A stretch of DNA of 64,000 nt. It comes from Schaedlerella glycyrrhizinilytica_A (GTDB taxonomy: Bacteria; Bacillota; Clostridia; Lachnospirales; Lachnospiraceae). Position 1 is the first letter of the stretch. Each line of letters opens with the position of its first letter. Under the pieces are notes generated by a model. It was not told the DNA's origin, ran no database searches, and worked only from the letters and a program-made list of their open reading frames with translations. The stretch lies in NCBI RefSeq assembly GCF_042852765.1, contig NZ_AP031414.1; one strand, written 5' to 3'. Position numbers and translations under genes: made by a program. Shown here piece after piece: positions 33,864-42,438 of the stretch.

Positions 33864-36299
33864 ATGCAGAATCGTTATACAAAGCAGGCGGAGGGAGCGA
33901 TCCGATATGCGGCGGCTTCGGCAAAGAAGCTGAGACATCCGTACATCGGAACGGAGCATCTGCTGCTTGGACTTCGGAAAGAGTATACAGGTGTGGCAGG
34001 GCAGGTACTGGCACAGCATGGTGTGGATGAAGAAAAGATCCTGAAGCTGATGGATGAACTGATCGCACCGGAAGAGGAGGGCATACAGGGAAAACGACCG
34101 AAAGAAAGCCCACGGTTTCACTATATTATGGAGGACAGCGCCAGGGAAGCCGGACATTTTCATATGAAAGAGATCGGAACGGAGCATATCCTGATGGCGA
34201 TCATACGGGATGTGGAATGTGTGGCTGCCCGGATCCTGATCACACTCAACATCAATTTGCAGAAAGTATTTCAGGATATTTTGTATGCGGCGGGGATCGA
34301 TCCGAAAGAGTACCAGGATGAGATTCAGGAGGAGAGCCGGGGCAGGGGCGGCGCGTTAGAGCAGTTCTGCCATGATCTGACGGCGGCTGCCGAGAACGGA
34401 AAGCTGGATCCGATCGTCGGGAGAGAAGAAGAGATCTTCCGTCTGATGCAGGTTTTGAGCCGCAGGACGAAGAACAATCCATGTCTTGTCGGCGAACCGG
34501 GAGTCGGAAAGACAGCTATTTTGGAGGGACTCGCACAGCGTATTGCGATCGGAGCGGTTCCGGAAAGCATGCGGGGCAAACGCATTTATACATTGGATCT
34601 GGCAGGGCTGATCGCAGGCTCCAAATACCGCGGGGAATTTGAAGAGCGGATGAAGCGGCTGATCACAGAAGTGGAATCGGATCCGGATGTGATCCTGTTC
34701 ATGGATGAGCTGCATACGATGATCGGCGCAGGAGGCGCGGAGGGAGCGATGGATGCGTCCGGCATTTTGAAACCGGCGCTTTCCAGAGGAGAACTGCGTC
34801 TGATCGGTGCGACGACGATCGCAGAATACCGCAAATATATCGAGAAAGATGCGGCTCTGGAGCGGAGATTCCAGCCGATCACGGTGGAAGAACCGACGAA
34901 AGAAGAGTGTACTGCGATTTTAGAGGGATTGAAAACACGGTATGAAGCACATCACCATGTGATGATCCAAGATGAGGCTGTCCGGGCTGCCGTGGAGTTA
35001 TCGGAACGATATATCACCGACCGGAACCTGCCGGACAAGGCGATCGACGTGCTGGACGAGGCTTGTTCCAAAGTGGGACTGAAAGGCTATCAGGCTCCGG
35101 AACAACTGATGCAGCTGGAAGATCTGATCAAATCACTGATCCGGCAGAAAGAGGACTGCATCCGCGAGGGGAATTTCACCGAGGCGGCGCTGCTTCAGAA
35201 AGAGCAGGAAGAGGCATTGAAGAAATTCCGGAACCAAAAGAAACGTCTTGAAAAAAAGAACCGGTTGGCACATCCGGAGGTGGGAGCATCCGAGATCGCG
35301 GAAGTTGTTTCCGCATGGACAAAGATTCCGGTGCAGAAACTGGAGGAAAGCGACGCACAGCGTCTGCAGAAATTGGAAAAGACGCTTCACAGACGCGTCA
35401 TCGGGCAGGAAGAGGCAGTCAGCGCCGTTGCGCGGGCAGTCAAGCGCGGACGCGTCGGATTGAAAGATCCGAGACGGCCGATCGGTTCATTCTTATTCCT
35501 TGGACCGACAGGAGTCGGAAAGACCGAATTATCCAAGGCGCTTGCTGAGACACTTTTCGGAAGAGAAGATTCGATGATCCGGGTCGACATGTCCGAATAT
35601 ATGGAGAAACATTCGGTGGCGAAGATGATCGGATCTCCTCCGGGATATGTGGGACATGAAGAGGGCGGACAGCTCAGCGATCAGGTCAGAACACATCCGT
35701 ATTCGGTGATCCTGTTTGATGAGATCGAGAAAGCGCATCCGGACGTGTTTAATATCCTCTTACAGGTTCTGGATGACGGACATATCACAGATTCGCAGGG
35801 AAGAAAAGTAGATTTCAGCAACACGGTGATCATCATGACTTCCAATGCGGGGGCAAAGGCGATCGTGGAGCCGAAAAAGCTTGGATTTGCGGCAAAGGAA
35901 GACACGAAAGCGGATTATGAACGTATGAAGCAGAATGTGATGGAAGAGGTCCGAATGATCTTCCGACCGGAATTTCTGAACCGTATCGACGAGATCATCG
36001 TCTTCCATCCGCTTGGCAAGGAACATATGAAGCAGATCGTCAGCCTGTTGTGCAAAGAATTTACCGCAAGGGTCAAAGCACAGTTGGATATAACGCTGCA
36101 TGTGCGGGATTCCGCGAAAAATCATATCGTGGAAAAAGGAACGGACGCCAAATACGGAGCGAGACCGCTGCGCCGGGCAATACAGACGGAACTGGAAGAC
36201 AAACTGGCGGAAGCGATCCTGGCAGGTGAGGTTGCGCCGGGACAGCAGGTAGATGTGGGAGTTTCTAAAAAGGAAATTAAATTTTATCCGAAGCAATAA
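33864..36299 (+). CDS. clpC: ClpC-type AAA+ unfoldase
   Basis: About 811 residues: Clp N domain (two repeats; RHPYIGTEHLLLGL and KEIGTEHILMAIIRD), first AAA module (GEPGVGKTAILEGLAQ; VILFMDELHTMIGAGG), middle coiled coil (LRQKEDCIREGNF region), second AAA module (GPTGVGKTELSKALAE; VILFDEIEKAHPDVFN). It feeds substrates to ClpP. ATG 33864 gives the usual M-x-x-R-[FY]-T N terminus, with AGGAGA 10 nt before; an ATG at 33831 adds 11 residues. Linked to radA as in Bacillus, but ctsR, mcsA and mcsB are absent. Confidence 0.93.
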   Translation: MQNRYTKQAEGAIRYAAASAKKLRHPYIGTEHLLLGLRKEYTGVAGQVLAQHGVDEEKILKLMDELIAPEEEGIQGKRPKESPRFHYIMEDSAREAGHFHMKEIGTEHILMAIIRDVECVAARILITLNINLQKVFQDILYAAGIDPKEYQDEIQEESRGRGGALEQFCHDLTAAAENGKLDPIVGREEEIFRLMQVLSRRTKNNPCLVGEPGVGKTAILEGLAQRIAIGAVPESMRGKRIYTLDLAGLIAGSKYRGEFEERMKRLITEVESDPDVILFMDELHTMIGAGGAEGAMDASGILKPALSRGELRLIGATTIAEYRKYIEKDAALERRFQPITVEEPTKEECTAILEGLKTRYEAHHHVMIQDEAVRAAVELSERYITDRNLPDKAIDVLDEACSKVGLKGYQAPEQLMQLEDLIKSLIRQKEDCIREGNFTEAALLQKEQEEALKKFRNQKKRLEKKNRLAHPEVGASEIAEVVSAWTKIPVQKLEESDAQRLQKLEKTLHRRVIGQEEAVSAVARAVKRGRVGLKDPRRPIGSFLFLGPTGVGKTELSKALAETLFGREDSMIRVDMSEYMEKHSVAKMIGSPPGYVGHEEGGQLSDQVRTHPYSVILFDEIEKAHPDVFNILLQVLDDGHITDSQGRKVDFSNTVIIMTSNAGAKAIVEPKKLGFAAKEDTKADYERMKQNVMEEVRMIFRPEFLNRIDEIIVFHPLGKEHMKQIVSLLCKEFTARVKAQLDITLHVRDSAKNHIVEKGTDAKYGARPLRRAIQTELEDKLAEAILAGEVAPGQQVDVGVSKKEIKFYPKQ

Positions 36300-36387
36300 T
36301 AGCAGTAGAAAAAACGAAAGAATTATTATATACTGTGGATATGCCGAATGAAGATGGCAATTCAAAGTACGCAGGAGGAGTAAAAAG

Positions 36388-36801
36388 ATGGCAACTGTAA
36401 AAGAATTATTACGCGCGGAAGAAGACGGAACACTCAGCTTTGGAGATTACACACTGGCATCCAAGACGAAGCTGGACAATTACGAATTTGAGGGCGATCT
36501 TTATAAAGTGAAGACATTTTCAGAGATTACGAAGTTGGAGAAGAACGGAATGTTCGTTTATGAGTCTGTACCGGGAAGTGCGGTGGAGAATTTTAAGGAG
36601 ACAGAAAAAGGGGTATCTTTTCAGGTATCCGCACCGGAAGATGTACAGTTTACTCTGGAACTGGAACCGGAGAGTGAATATGAAGTGCTGATCGACGGAG
36701 AATCAGCCGGAAAGATGACGACGAATTTAAGCGGAAAACTGAGCGTGAGCATTGAGTTGAATCCGGATGAGAATGCATCTGTAAATGTTGTAAAATGCTA
36801 A
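36388..36801 (+). CDS. Conserved hypothetical protein (endosialidase-annotated family)
   Basis: 137 residues, no membrane segment, with two beta-rich parts: N-terminal (EDGTLSFGDYTLASKTKLDN) and C-terminal (SEYEVLIDGESAGKMTTNLS). Lachnospiraceae homologues are sometimes labelled endosialidase, but no catalytic motif can be seen and I would not rely on that name. AGGAGGAG precedes the ATG. It stands alone between clpC and radA. Confidence 0.7.
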   Translation: MATVKELLRAEEDGTLSFGDYTLASKTKLDNYEFEGDLYKVKTFSEITKLEKNGMFVYESVPGSAVENFKETEKGVSFQVSAPEDVQFTLELEPESEYEVLIDGESAGKMTTNLSGKLSVSIELNPDENASVNVVKC

Positions 36802-36841
36802 AATATAAATAGTAAGCAATACACAGTGAGCAATAAACAGA

Positions 36842-36876
36842 GGGGACAGAAAGCAGAGCGTTTCTGTTCCCTTTTT
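36842..36876 (+). terminator. Terminator before radA
   Basis: GGGGACAGAAA - GCAGAGCG - TTTCTGTTCCC with CTTTTT following. Confidence 0.85.
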
Positions 36877-36899
36877 CAGCATATTAAAAGGAGAAAGAC

Positions 36900-38255
36900 G
36901 TGGCGAAAGGAAAAAAGACAGTTTATTTTTGTCAGAATTGCGGACATGAGGAGACAAAGTGGCTCGGGCAGTGTCCGGCGTGTAAAGAATGGAATACATT
37001 TGTGGAAGAGAAAGTGATCGCTTCTTCGGTGACTTCCGGTAGCAGGACGGATCGGGAAATACAGATCGTATCATTGTCAGAGGTGAATGCGGATGATCAG
37101 GACCGCATTACAACCGGGATGGCGGAATTGGATCGGGTGCTTGGCGGCGGGATCGTGCCGGGATCGCTGGTTTTGGTGGGAGGTGATCCGGGAATCGGAA
37201 AATCAACGCTGCTTTTACAGGTCTGCCAGAAACTTTCCGAGAATCGTTCGGTGCTATATATTTCCGGGGAAGAATCGCTTTCCCAGATCAAACTCCGTGC
37301 AAACCGGATGGGGACGTTTCAGGAAAATTTAAAACTTTTGTGTGAGACGAACCTTGCTGCGATCCGTTCTGTGATCGAGAAGAGGAAGCCGGAACTGGTT
37401 ATTATTGATTCGATCCAGACGATGTACAGTGAAGAAGTGACATCTGCGCCGGGAAGCGTCTCTCAGGTGCGGGAATCGACGAATGTATTTATGCAACTTG
37501 CAAAAGGCCTGGGGATCACAATCTTCATTGTCGGACATGTGACAAAGGAGGGAACGGTCGCCGGACCGAGAGTGCTGGAACATATGGTGGATACCGTGCT
37601 TTATTTCGAGGGTGACCGGCATGCGTCTTATCGGATCTTGCGCGGCGTCAAGAACCGGTTTGGATCGACCAATGAGATCGGAGTTTTTGAGATGCGACAG
37701 AATGGTCTTGTGGAAGTGGAAAATCCGTCGGAGTATATGCTGAGCGGGAAGCCGGAAAATGCATCGGGTTCGGTGGTGGCATGTTCGATGGAGGGGACGC
37801 GTCCGCTTTTGATCGAGATCCAGGCGCTTGTATGCGAGAGTAATTTCGGAATGCCGAGACGGACGGCGACCGGAACTGATTATAACCGTGTCAATCTGTT
37901 GATGGCCGTTCTGGAGAAGAGGATCGGGCTGCATCTCGGAAACTGTGATGCATACGTCAATATTGCGGGCGGGATCCGGATGAACGAGCCGGCTATCGAT
38001 CTTGGGATCGTGATGGCGATCGTATCCAGTTACAAGAACCGGCCGATCGATGAGAAGATGATCGTATTTGGAGAAGTTGGATTAAGCGGCGAGGTGCGTG
38101 CGGTCAATATGCCGGAACAGCGTGTCGCCGAGGCGAAGAAATTGGGATTTGAGACATGTGTTGTGCCGGAAGTGTCACTGGATATGGTAAAAGGGATCCG
38201 GGGGATCAAAGTGATCGGCGTGAAGAATATCAGTGATGCGATGAACCTGATTTAA
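36900..38255 (+). CDS. radA: DNA repair protein RadA
   Basis: 451 residues. N-terminal zinc finger CQNCGHEETKWLGQCPAC, RecA-like ATPase with Walker A GGDPGIGKSTLLLQ, the RadA-specific KNRFGS motif (GVKNRFGSTNEIG), and a Lon-like C-terminal domain. It promotes branch migration in recombination. GTG start at 36900, with AAAAGGAG 6-7 nt upstream. The upstream terminator implies a promoter within the short 36877-36899 gap or read-through. Confidence 0.97.
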   Translation: MAKGKKTVYFCQNCGHEETKWLGQCPACKEWNTFVEEKVIASSVTSGSRTDREIQIVSLSEVNADDQDRITTGMAELDRVLGGGIVPGSLVLVGGDPGIGKSTLLLQVCQKLSENRSVLYISGEESLSQIKLRANRMGTFQENLKLLCETNLAAIRSVIEKRKPELVIIDSIQTMYSEEVTSAPGSVSQVRESTNVFMQLAKGLGITIFIVGHVTKEGTVAGPRVLEHMVDTVLYFEGDRHASYRILRGVKNRFGSTNEIGVFEMRQNGLVEVENPSEYMLSGKPENASGSVVACSMEGTRPLLIEIQALVCESNFGMPRRTATGTDYNRVNLLMAVLEKRIGLHLGNCDAYVNIAGGIRMNEPAIDLGIVMAIVSSYKNRPIDEKMIVFGEVGLSGEVRAVNMPEQRVAEAKKLGFETCVVPEVSLDMVKGIRGIKVIGVKNISDAMNLI

Positions 38256-38287
38256 AATACAGTGGGTGAAGAATTCGAGTGAAAATG

Positions 38288-38316
38288 TTGAAAAGTTTCG
38301 GATCGGGTATTATAAT
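38288..38316 (+). promoter_or_regulatory. Promoter of the DUF1648-like gene
   Basis: TTGAAA (38288-38293), 17 nt, TATAAT (38311-38316). Confidence 0.75.
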
Positions 38317-38358
38317 ACTTTCTATAACAAAGTACCTCGTATAGAAAGAGGGATGAAT

Positions 38359-38688
38359 ATGAGATTTTTAAACAGCAGAAAAATAGCGTGGGGAATTTGT
38401 ATTGTCGGCTGTCTGGCAGCAGTCATCAGTTTGCTTTTCCTGCCGGATCTGATACCGATGCATTTTTCAAATGGAGTTGCGGATGATTTCAGCGGAAAGA
38501 TCCAGATTTTCCTGTTTCCGGTGTTGGAAGTTTTTATTGCATGGCTGACAGGCAGGGAAAAGGTAAAATATGTTCTGACACATTCCAAGGCGTTTTGGTC
38601 GGATGTGCAGTACAACTGGATGATCAATGGTGTTTTGGGGTTCGTTCTTTTCACGGAATTTTGGGTGATCTATATGGCACTGCGGTGA
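38359..38688 (+). CDS. DUF1648-like small membrane protein
   Basis: 109 residues from ATG 38359 (AAAGAGGG upstream); three hydrophobic segments. LPDLIPMHFSNGVADDFSGK carries the P-x-H-x5-G-x2-D pattern of DUF1648, normally the N-terminal part of larger SdpI-like immunity/membrane proteins. Here the rest of SdpI is missing or reduced. It sits just before a MerR gene; a role in resisting a membrane-active agent is speculative. Confidence 0.7.
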   Translation: MRFLNSRKIAWGICIVGCLAAVISLLFLPDLIPMHFSNGVADDFSGKIQIFLFPVLEVFIAWLTGREKVKYVLTHSKAFWSDVQYNWMINGVLGFVLFTEFWVIYMALR

Positions 38689-38725
38689 AAAGGTAAGGAA
38701 AATAACCGGTGTTTGAGGAAAATGC

Positions 38726-38756
38726 TTGACCTGTACCTTGCGTATACCTTTATAAT
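38726..38756 (+). promoter_or_regulatory. MerR-type promoter with 19-nt spacer (merR gene)
   Basis: TTGACC (38726-38731), 19 nt, TATAAT (38751-38756). The long spacer is the mark of promoters twisted open by MerR-family activators; TGTACC...GTATAC lies inside it. Autoregulation is the simplest reading. Confidence 0.75.
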
Positions 38757-38784
38757 GGCGTCAGTGGATAAAGGAGGATTTCAT

Positions 38785-39654
38785 ATGCTGCTGAGTGAAA
38801 TTGCGGAAAAAGTCGGTATGACAAAACGGGCGGTCAAGTATTATGAGGAAAAGAAATTACTGTCCGTAAAAAAGGATGCGAATGGTTATCGGAATTATAC
38901 CGAAGAAGATATGGAAAGATTAAAATGCATTTCGGTATATCGAAAGCTGGGAATCGGAATACCGGATATTCGGACTCTATTAGAAACCGATGATCAAAGT
39001 ACCTTACAGAGAATTTATCTGGAGAAATTAGAGGAAAAAGAGATTCGGGATTCTGAAATTGAGGCGTTGAAGTTGTTCATGGAAGATCATGACAGCATAA
39101 AGGCGGATGAAGCTCTGGATTATGAGACGATCAATGGTGCGATCGAATCATTGATACCGGGGGAATGGAACGACTACTTTAAAAATCATTTCCGCCCGTT
39201 TCTGAACATTCGAATCACAACGGAAGAACAAAGACAGGCGTTAAAGACTCTTTTATCGTATTGTGACGATACGACGATCAAAATTCCTCTGATCATGAAA
39301 TGGGGGATTCGACTGGCGGGCGGTATTGCAAAAGAGACCAAGACTGCGGAAGAAATGATTTCTTATTATCGTGATATGAGTGAAGCAGATTACGCGCTTC
39401 TAAAAGAAAATGCATTAAAAGGAGCCAAGCTAAAGAGCGGAATTCTCAAATATCATCCGGTATATATCGCACAGCGAAAAATGCAGAAACAATTTCAGGA
39501 CAAAGGATATAATGATATTTTTATTCCCAATCTGAAACGACTGTCTCCATTGTATTGTCAATATAAGGAAGCGTTGGATCGGGTGAATGACCGGATCTGC
39601 CGGGAACTGGGGATGTATTATGATTCGGATTATCATCTGGTGATGAAAAAGTAA
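38785..39654 (+). CDS. MerR family transcriptional regulator
   Basis: 289 residues. N-terminal MerR winged helix (MLLSEIAEKVGMTKRAVKYY, DANGYRNYTEEDMERLKCIS), dimer helix to about residue 115, then a 170-residue effector domain I do not recognise. ATG 38785 has AAAGGAGGA upstream; a longer frame to 38713 would cover the promoter. It probably controls itself. Confidence 0.88.
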   Translation: MLLSEIAEKVGMTKRAVKYYEEKKLLSVKKDANGYRNYTEEDMERLKCISVYRKLGIGIPDIRTLLETDDQSTLQRIYLEKLEEKEIRDSEIEALKLFMEDHDSIKADEALDYETINGAIESLIPGEWNDYFKNHFRPFLNIRITTEEQRQALKTLLSYCDDTTIKIPLIMKWGIRLAGGIAKETKTAEEMISYYRDMSEADYALLKENALKGAKLKSGILKYHPVYIAQRKMQKQFQDKGYNDIFIPNLKRLSPLYCQYKEALDRVNDRICRELGMYYDSDYHLVMKK

Positions 39655-39666
39655 GATTGTATGAAG

Positions 39667-39697
39667 CGGCAGTTTGTGAGGAACTGCCGTTTTTTTC
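39667..39697 (+). terminator. Terminator after merR
   Basis: CGGCAGTT - TGTGAGG - AACTGCCG followed by TTTTTTT. Confidence 0.9.
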
Positions 39698-39715
39698 GTA
39701 AAAATGAAAAAATGC

Positions 39716-39746
39716 TTGACTGTATGAGTGGTATACACTTTAAGAT
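39716..39746 (+). promoter_or_regulatory. MerR-type promoter with 19-nt spacer (merR-permease operon)
   Basis: TTGACT (39716-39721), 19 nt, TAAGAT (39741-39746). Inside the spacer TGTAT (39721-39725) and ATACA (39733-39737) form an inverted repeat. The stretch resembles the promoter of the preceding merR gene: both read AATGCTTGAC at the -35 and GTATAC in the spacer. Confidence 0.75.
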
Positions 39747-39776
39747 AGGAGCATAACAAGCAAAGGAGGTGAGGGT

Positions 39777-41741
39777 GTGAACACAAAACAGGTCGAAGAA
39801 CTGACCGGATTGACAAGGCAGAATATCCGGTATTATGAACGACAGGGACTTTTGGAGCCGGCGCGGGCAGATGGGAATGATTACCGGGATTATTCTCAAA
39901 AGGATGTGGAGCGCCTCAAACTGATCAAGATGCTTCGGATGCTGGATATGCCGCTGAAAGAAATCGAACGCGTAGTAAACGGAGAAGTTTCGGTGAAAGA
40001 GGCAGTTGAACATCAAGGAGAACAACTTCTTTCACAGAAAGAGCAGCTACAGGCTGCGATCGAAGTATGCGCCAGTATCCAGAAAGAGAAGAATGCGGTC
40101 ATTGATGTGAATGCTTATCTGGAGCGGATGGAGCGGATGTCCGGAAGCGGCGGTATGTTTGCACAGATCATGAATGATTATAAGCAGATCGCGCAGGAGG
40201 AGAAAGAACGCAGATTTTCGTTTCATGTACCATATCCGGTAAACACGGAGGGGACGCTCCTGCAAGCGATACAGGAATATGCCGCGGGGCATGGGATGAA
40301 ACTGAAAATCATAAAAAAAGGGCGATACCCGGAGATCAAGCTTGACAATGTCAATTATACGGTTGTCTCTGTTCTGGAAGAAGATCCAAAGACAAAAAGC
40401 ATGGGTACAAAGATCATATGCAGGCGAGAAAAACAGACGCGTCCGGATCAGACGATCTCGCCGGGGCGGCAGAAATTGTTTCAGGGAATCCATTTAATCG
40501 GTGTGAACATACGTCGGCATCGGACAAAAAGTATATTGAATCTGACTATTTGTTTTTTGACAGTGCTCGTACTTACATTTTACCTTGGAAACCTGATCCA
40601 CACACAGGTACAATTTGACAGTCTTGCGGAGAAGATCCCGGTGACAGCGGAAATAGCAAGCCCAAACGGAACGTTGAAAAACGGTCTTTTTATACGAGAG
40701 GAAGTATTGGATGCGTTATACAAAAATGGAAATGTAAAAGATGTAAAAGAAATTGTAGAGTTGCTTGGTAAAGTTAAAAATGATAAAAACACCTTTCCGG
40801 ATCAAGAAAAAGCAGATACAAAACAGGAAGTGATACCGGCAACGGAGGAAACAAAAATCTGGGGCGTCAGCTCAGAAGCATGTACGAAGAAGATCGCCGA
40901 AAAATCAGTACAGTGGTGTGAAGATTGGAACTGGGCTCTTTTTAAAGACGGACGAGAAGTCTGCATTGCGGATAAGGCGTTTCTGGAAAAGTACGGATAT
41001 GAACCGGGAGATATGATCACATTGGATCTGGGACGTTACAAACAGACGTTGTCCGGAGTATATTTGGAGCGGGAAGAGATGAGTACGGAAAACATCACGA
41101 TCGTAGGGGTGATGGAGCGGTCGGATACATTGGCGGAAGCGCAGCCGCCGGAATTGTTGATTCCTCTTTTTTATGCAAAGCAGTTGTTTGAAAAAAATGA
41201 TAAAACTTATTTTGCTTCCGCGCTTTCATTCACCGTGAAAGATCCGATGGAATTAAATGCATTAAAGCAAGACTTGAAAGATGCCGGGATGAAGACGGTT
41301 GTTACTGCGGCGAAAGATTCGTATGCAGGATCCGCGATCCGGTTTGACGATGCGGTATTTATAGAAACGGCAGGAAATCTGGATCGGACGTTGAATCTGC
41401 TGAAAGGCTATCTTCCGTTTTTGTTTCTGATCGTTCTTCTGACAGGCTATGTTGTTCCGCATTTGCTTCTTCAGGGAAGAAGAGAAGAATATGCAGTGAT
41501 GCGGGCGCTTGGGACGAGTAAAAAACGATGTATCCTGTTGTTTTTTTCGGAACACATCCTGCTGGCGGCTTTCGGCGGAGGACTCGGATCAATCGCGGGA
41601 GTTGCGGCGGGCGCTGCAAAGATAAGGCATGCCGGATTGATCTGGGGGATCTTTCTGGTGTGTTATCTTCTGGGAGCGGCGGCAGCGATGTGGATGTTTG
41701 GACGGATCAGTATAGCGGCTGTGTTGGCACGCCGGGATTGA
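39777..41741 (+). CDS. MerR DNA-binding domain fused to an FtsX/MacB-type ABC permease
   Basis: 654 residues in one uninterrupted frame. Residues 1-70 are a MerR winged helix (TKQVEELTGLTRQNIRYYER, NDYRDYSQKDVERLKLIKML); 75-120 form the dimer helix; 145-220 are an unassigned soluble domain; 252-273 is a membrane helix (LNLTICFLTVLVLTFYLG); 280-545 an extracellular domain; 546-642 three more helices with the FtsX signature RREEYAVMRALGTSKKRC. The order (helix, large outer domain, three helices) is the MacB layout, so the MerR part would be cytoplasmic. GTG 39777 has AAAGGAGGTGA. The ATPase and a second permease follow. It could both transport and bind its own promoter. Confidence 0.88.
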   Translation: MNTKQVEELTGLTRQNIRYYERQGLLEPARADGNDYRDYSQKDVERLKLIKMLRMLDMPLKEIERVVNGEVSVKEAVEHQGEQLLSQKEQLQAAIEVCASIQKEKNAVIDVNAYLERMERMSGSGGMFAQIMNDYKQIAQEEKERRFSFHVPYPVNTEGTLLQAIQEYAAGHGMKLKIIKKGRYPEIKLDNVNYTVVSVLEEDPKTKSMGTKIICRREKQTRPDQTISPGRQKLFQGIHLIGVNIRRHRTKSILNLTICFLTVLVLTFYLGNLIHTQVQFDSLAEKIPVTAEIASPNGTLKNGLFIREEVLDALYKNGNVKDVKEIVELLGKVKNDKNTFPDQEKADTKQEVIPATEETKIWGVSSEACTKKIAEKSVQWCEDWNWALFKDGREVCIADKAFLEKYGYEPGDMITLDLGRYKQTLSGVYLEREEMSTENITIVGVMERSDTLAEAQPPELLIPLFYAKQLFEKNDKTYFASALSFTVKDPMELNALKQDLKDAGMKTVVTAAKDSYAGSAIRFDDAVFIETAGNLDRTLNLLKGYLPFLFLIVLLTGYVVPHLLLQGRREEYAVMRALGTSKKRCILLFFSEHILLAAFGGGLGSIAGVAAGAAKIRHAGLIWGIFLVCYLLGAAAAMWMFGRISIAAVLARRD

Positions 41742-41750
41742 GAGGGAAAT

Positions 41751-42428
<678 letters not shown>

Positions 42429-42438
42429 GGTGAGAATG

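Noticed and set aside
39777..41741. The MerR-permease fusion as two separate genes joined by a sequencing error
   Set aside because: The frame is open for 654 codons, no internal start with a ribosome site precedes the permease part, and a continuous soluble domain spans the junction. It remains to be confirmed by reads and relatives.
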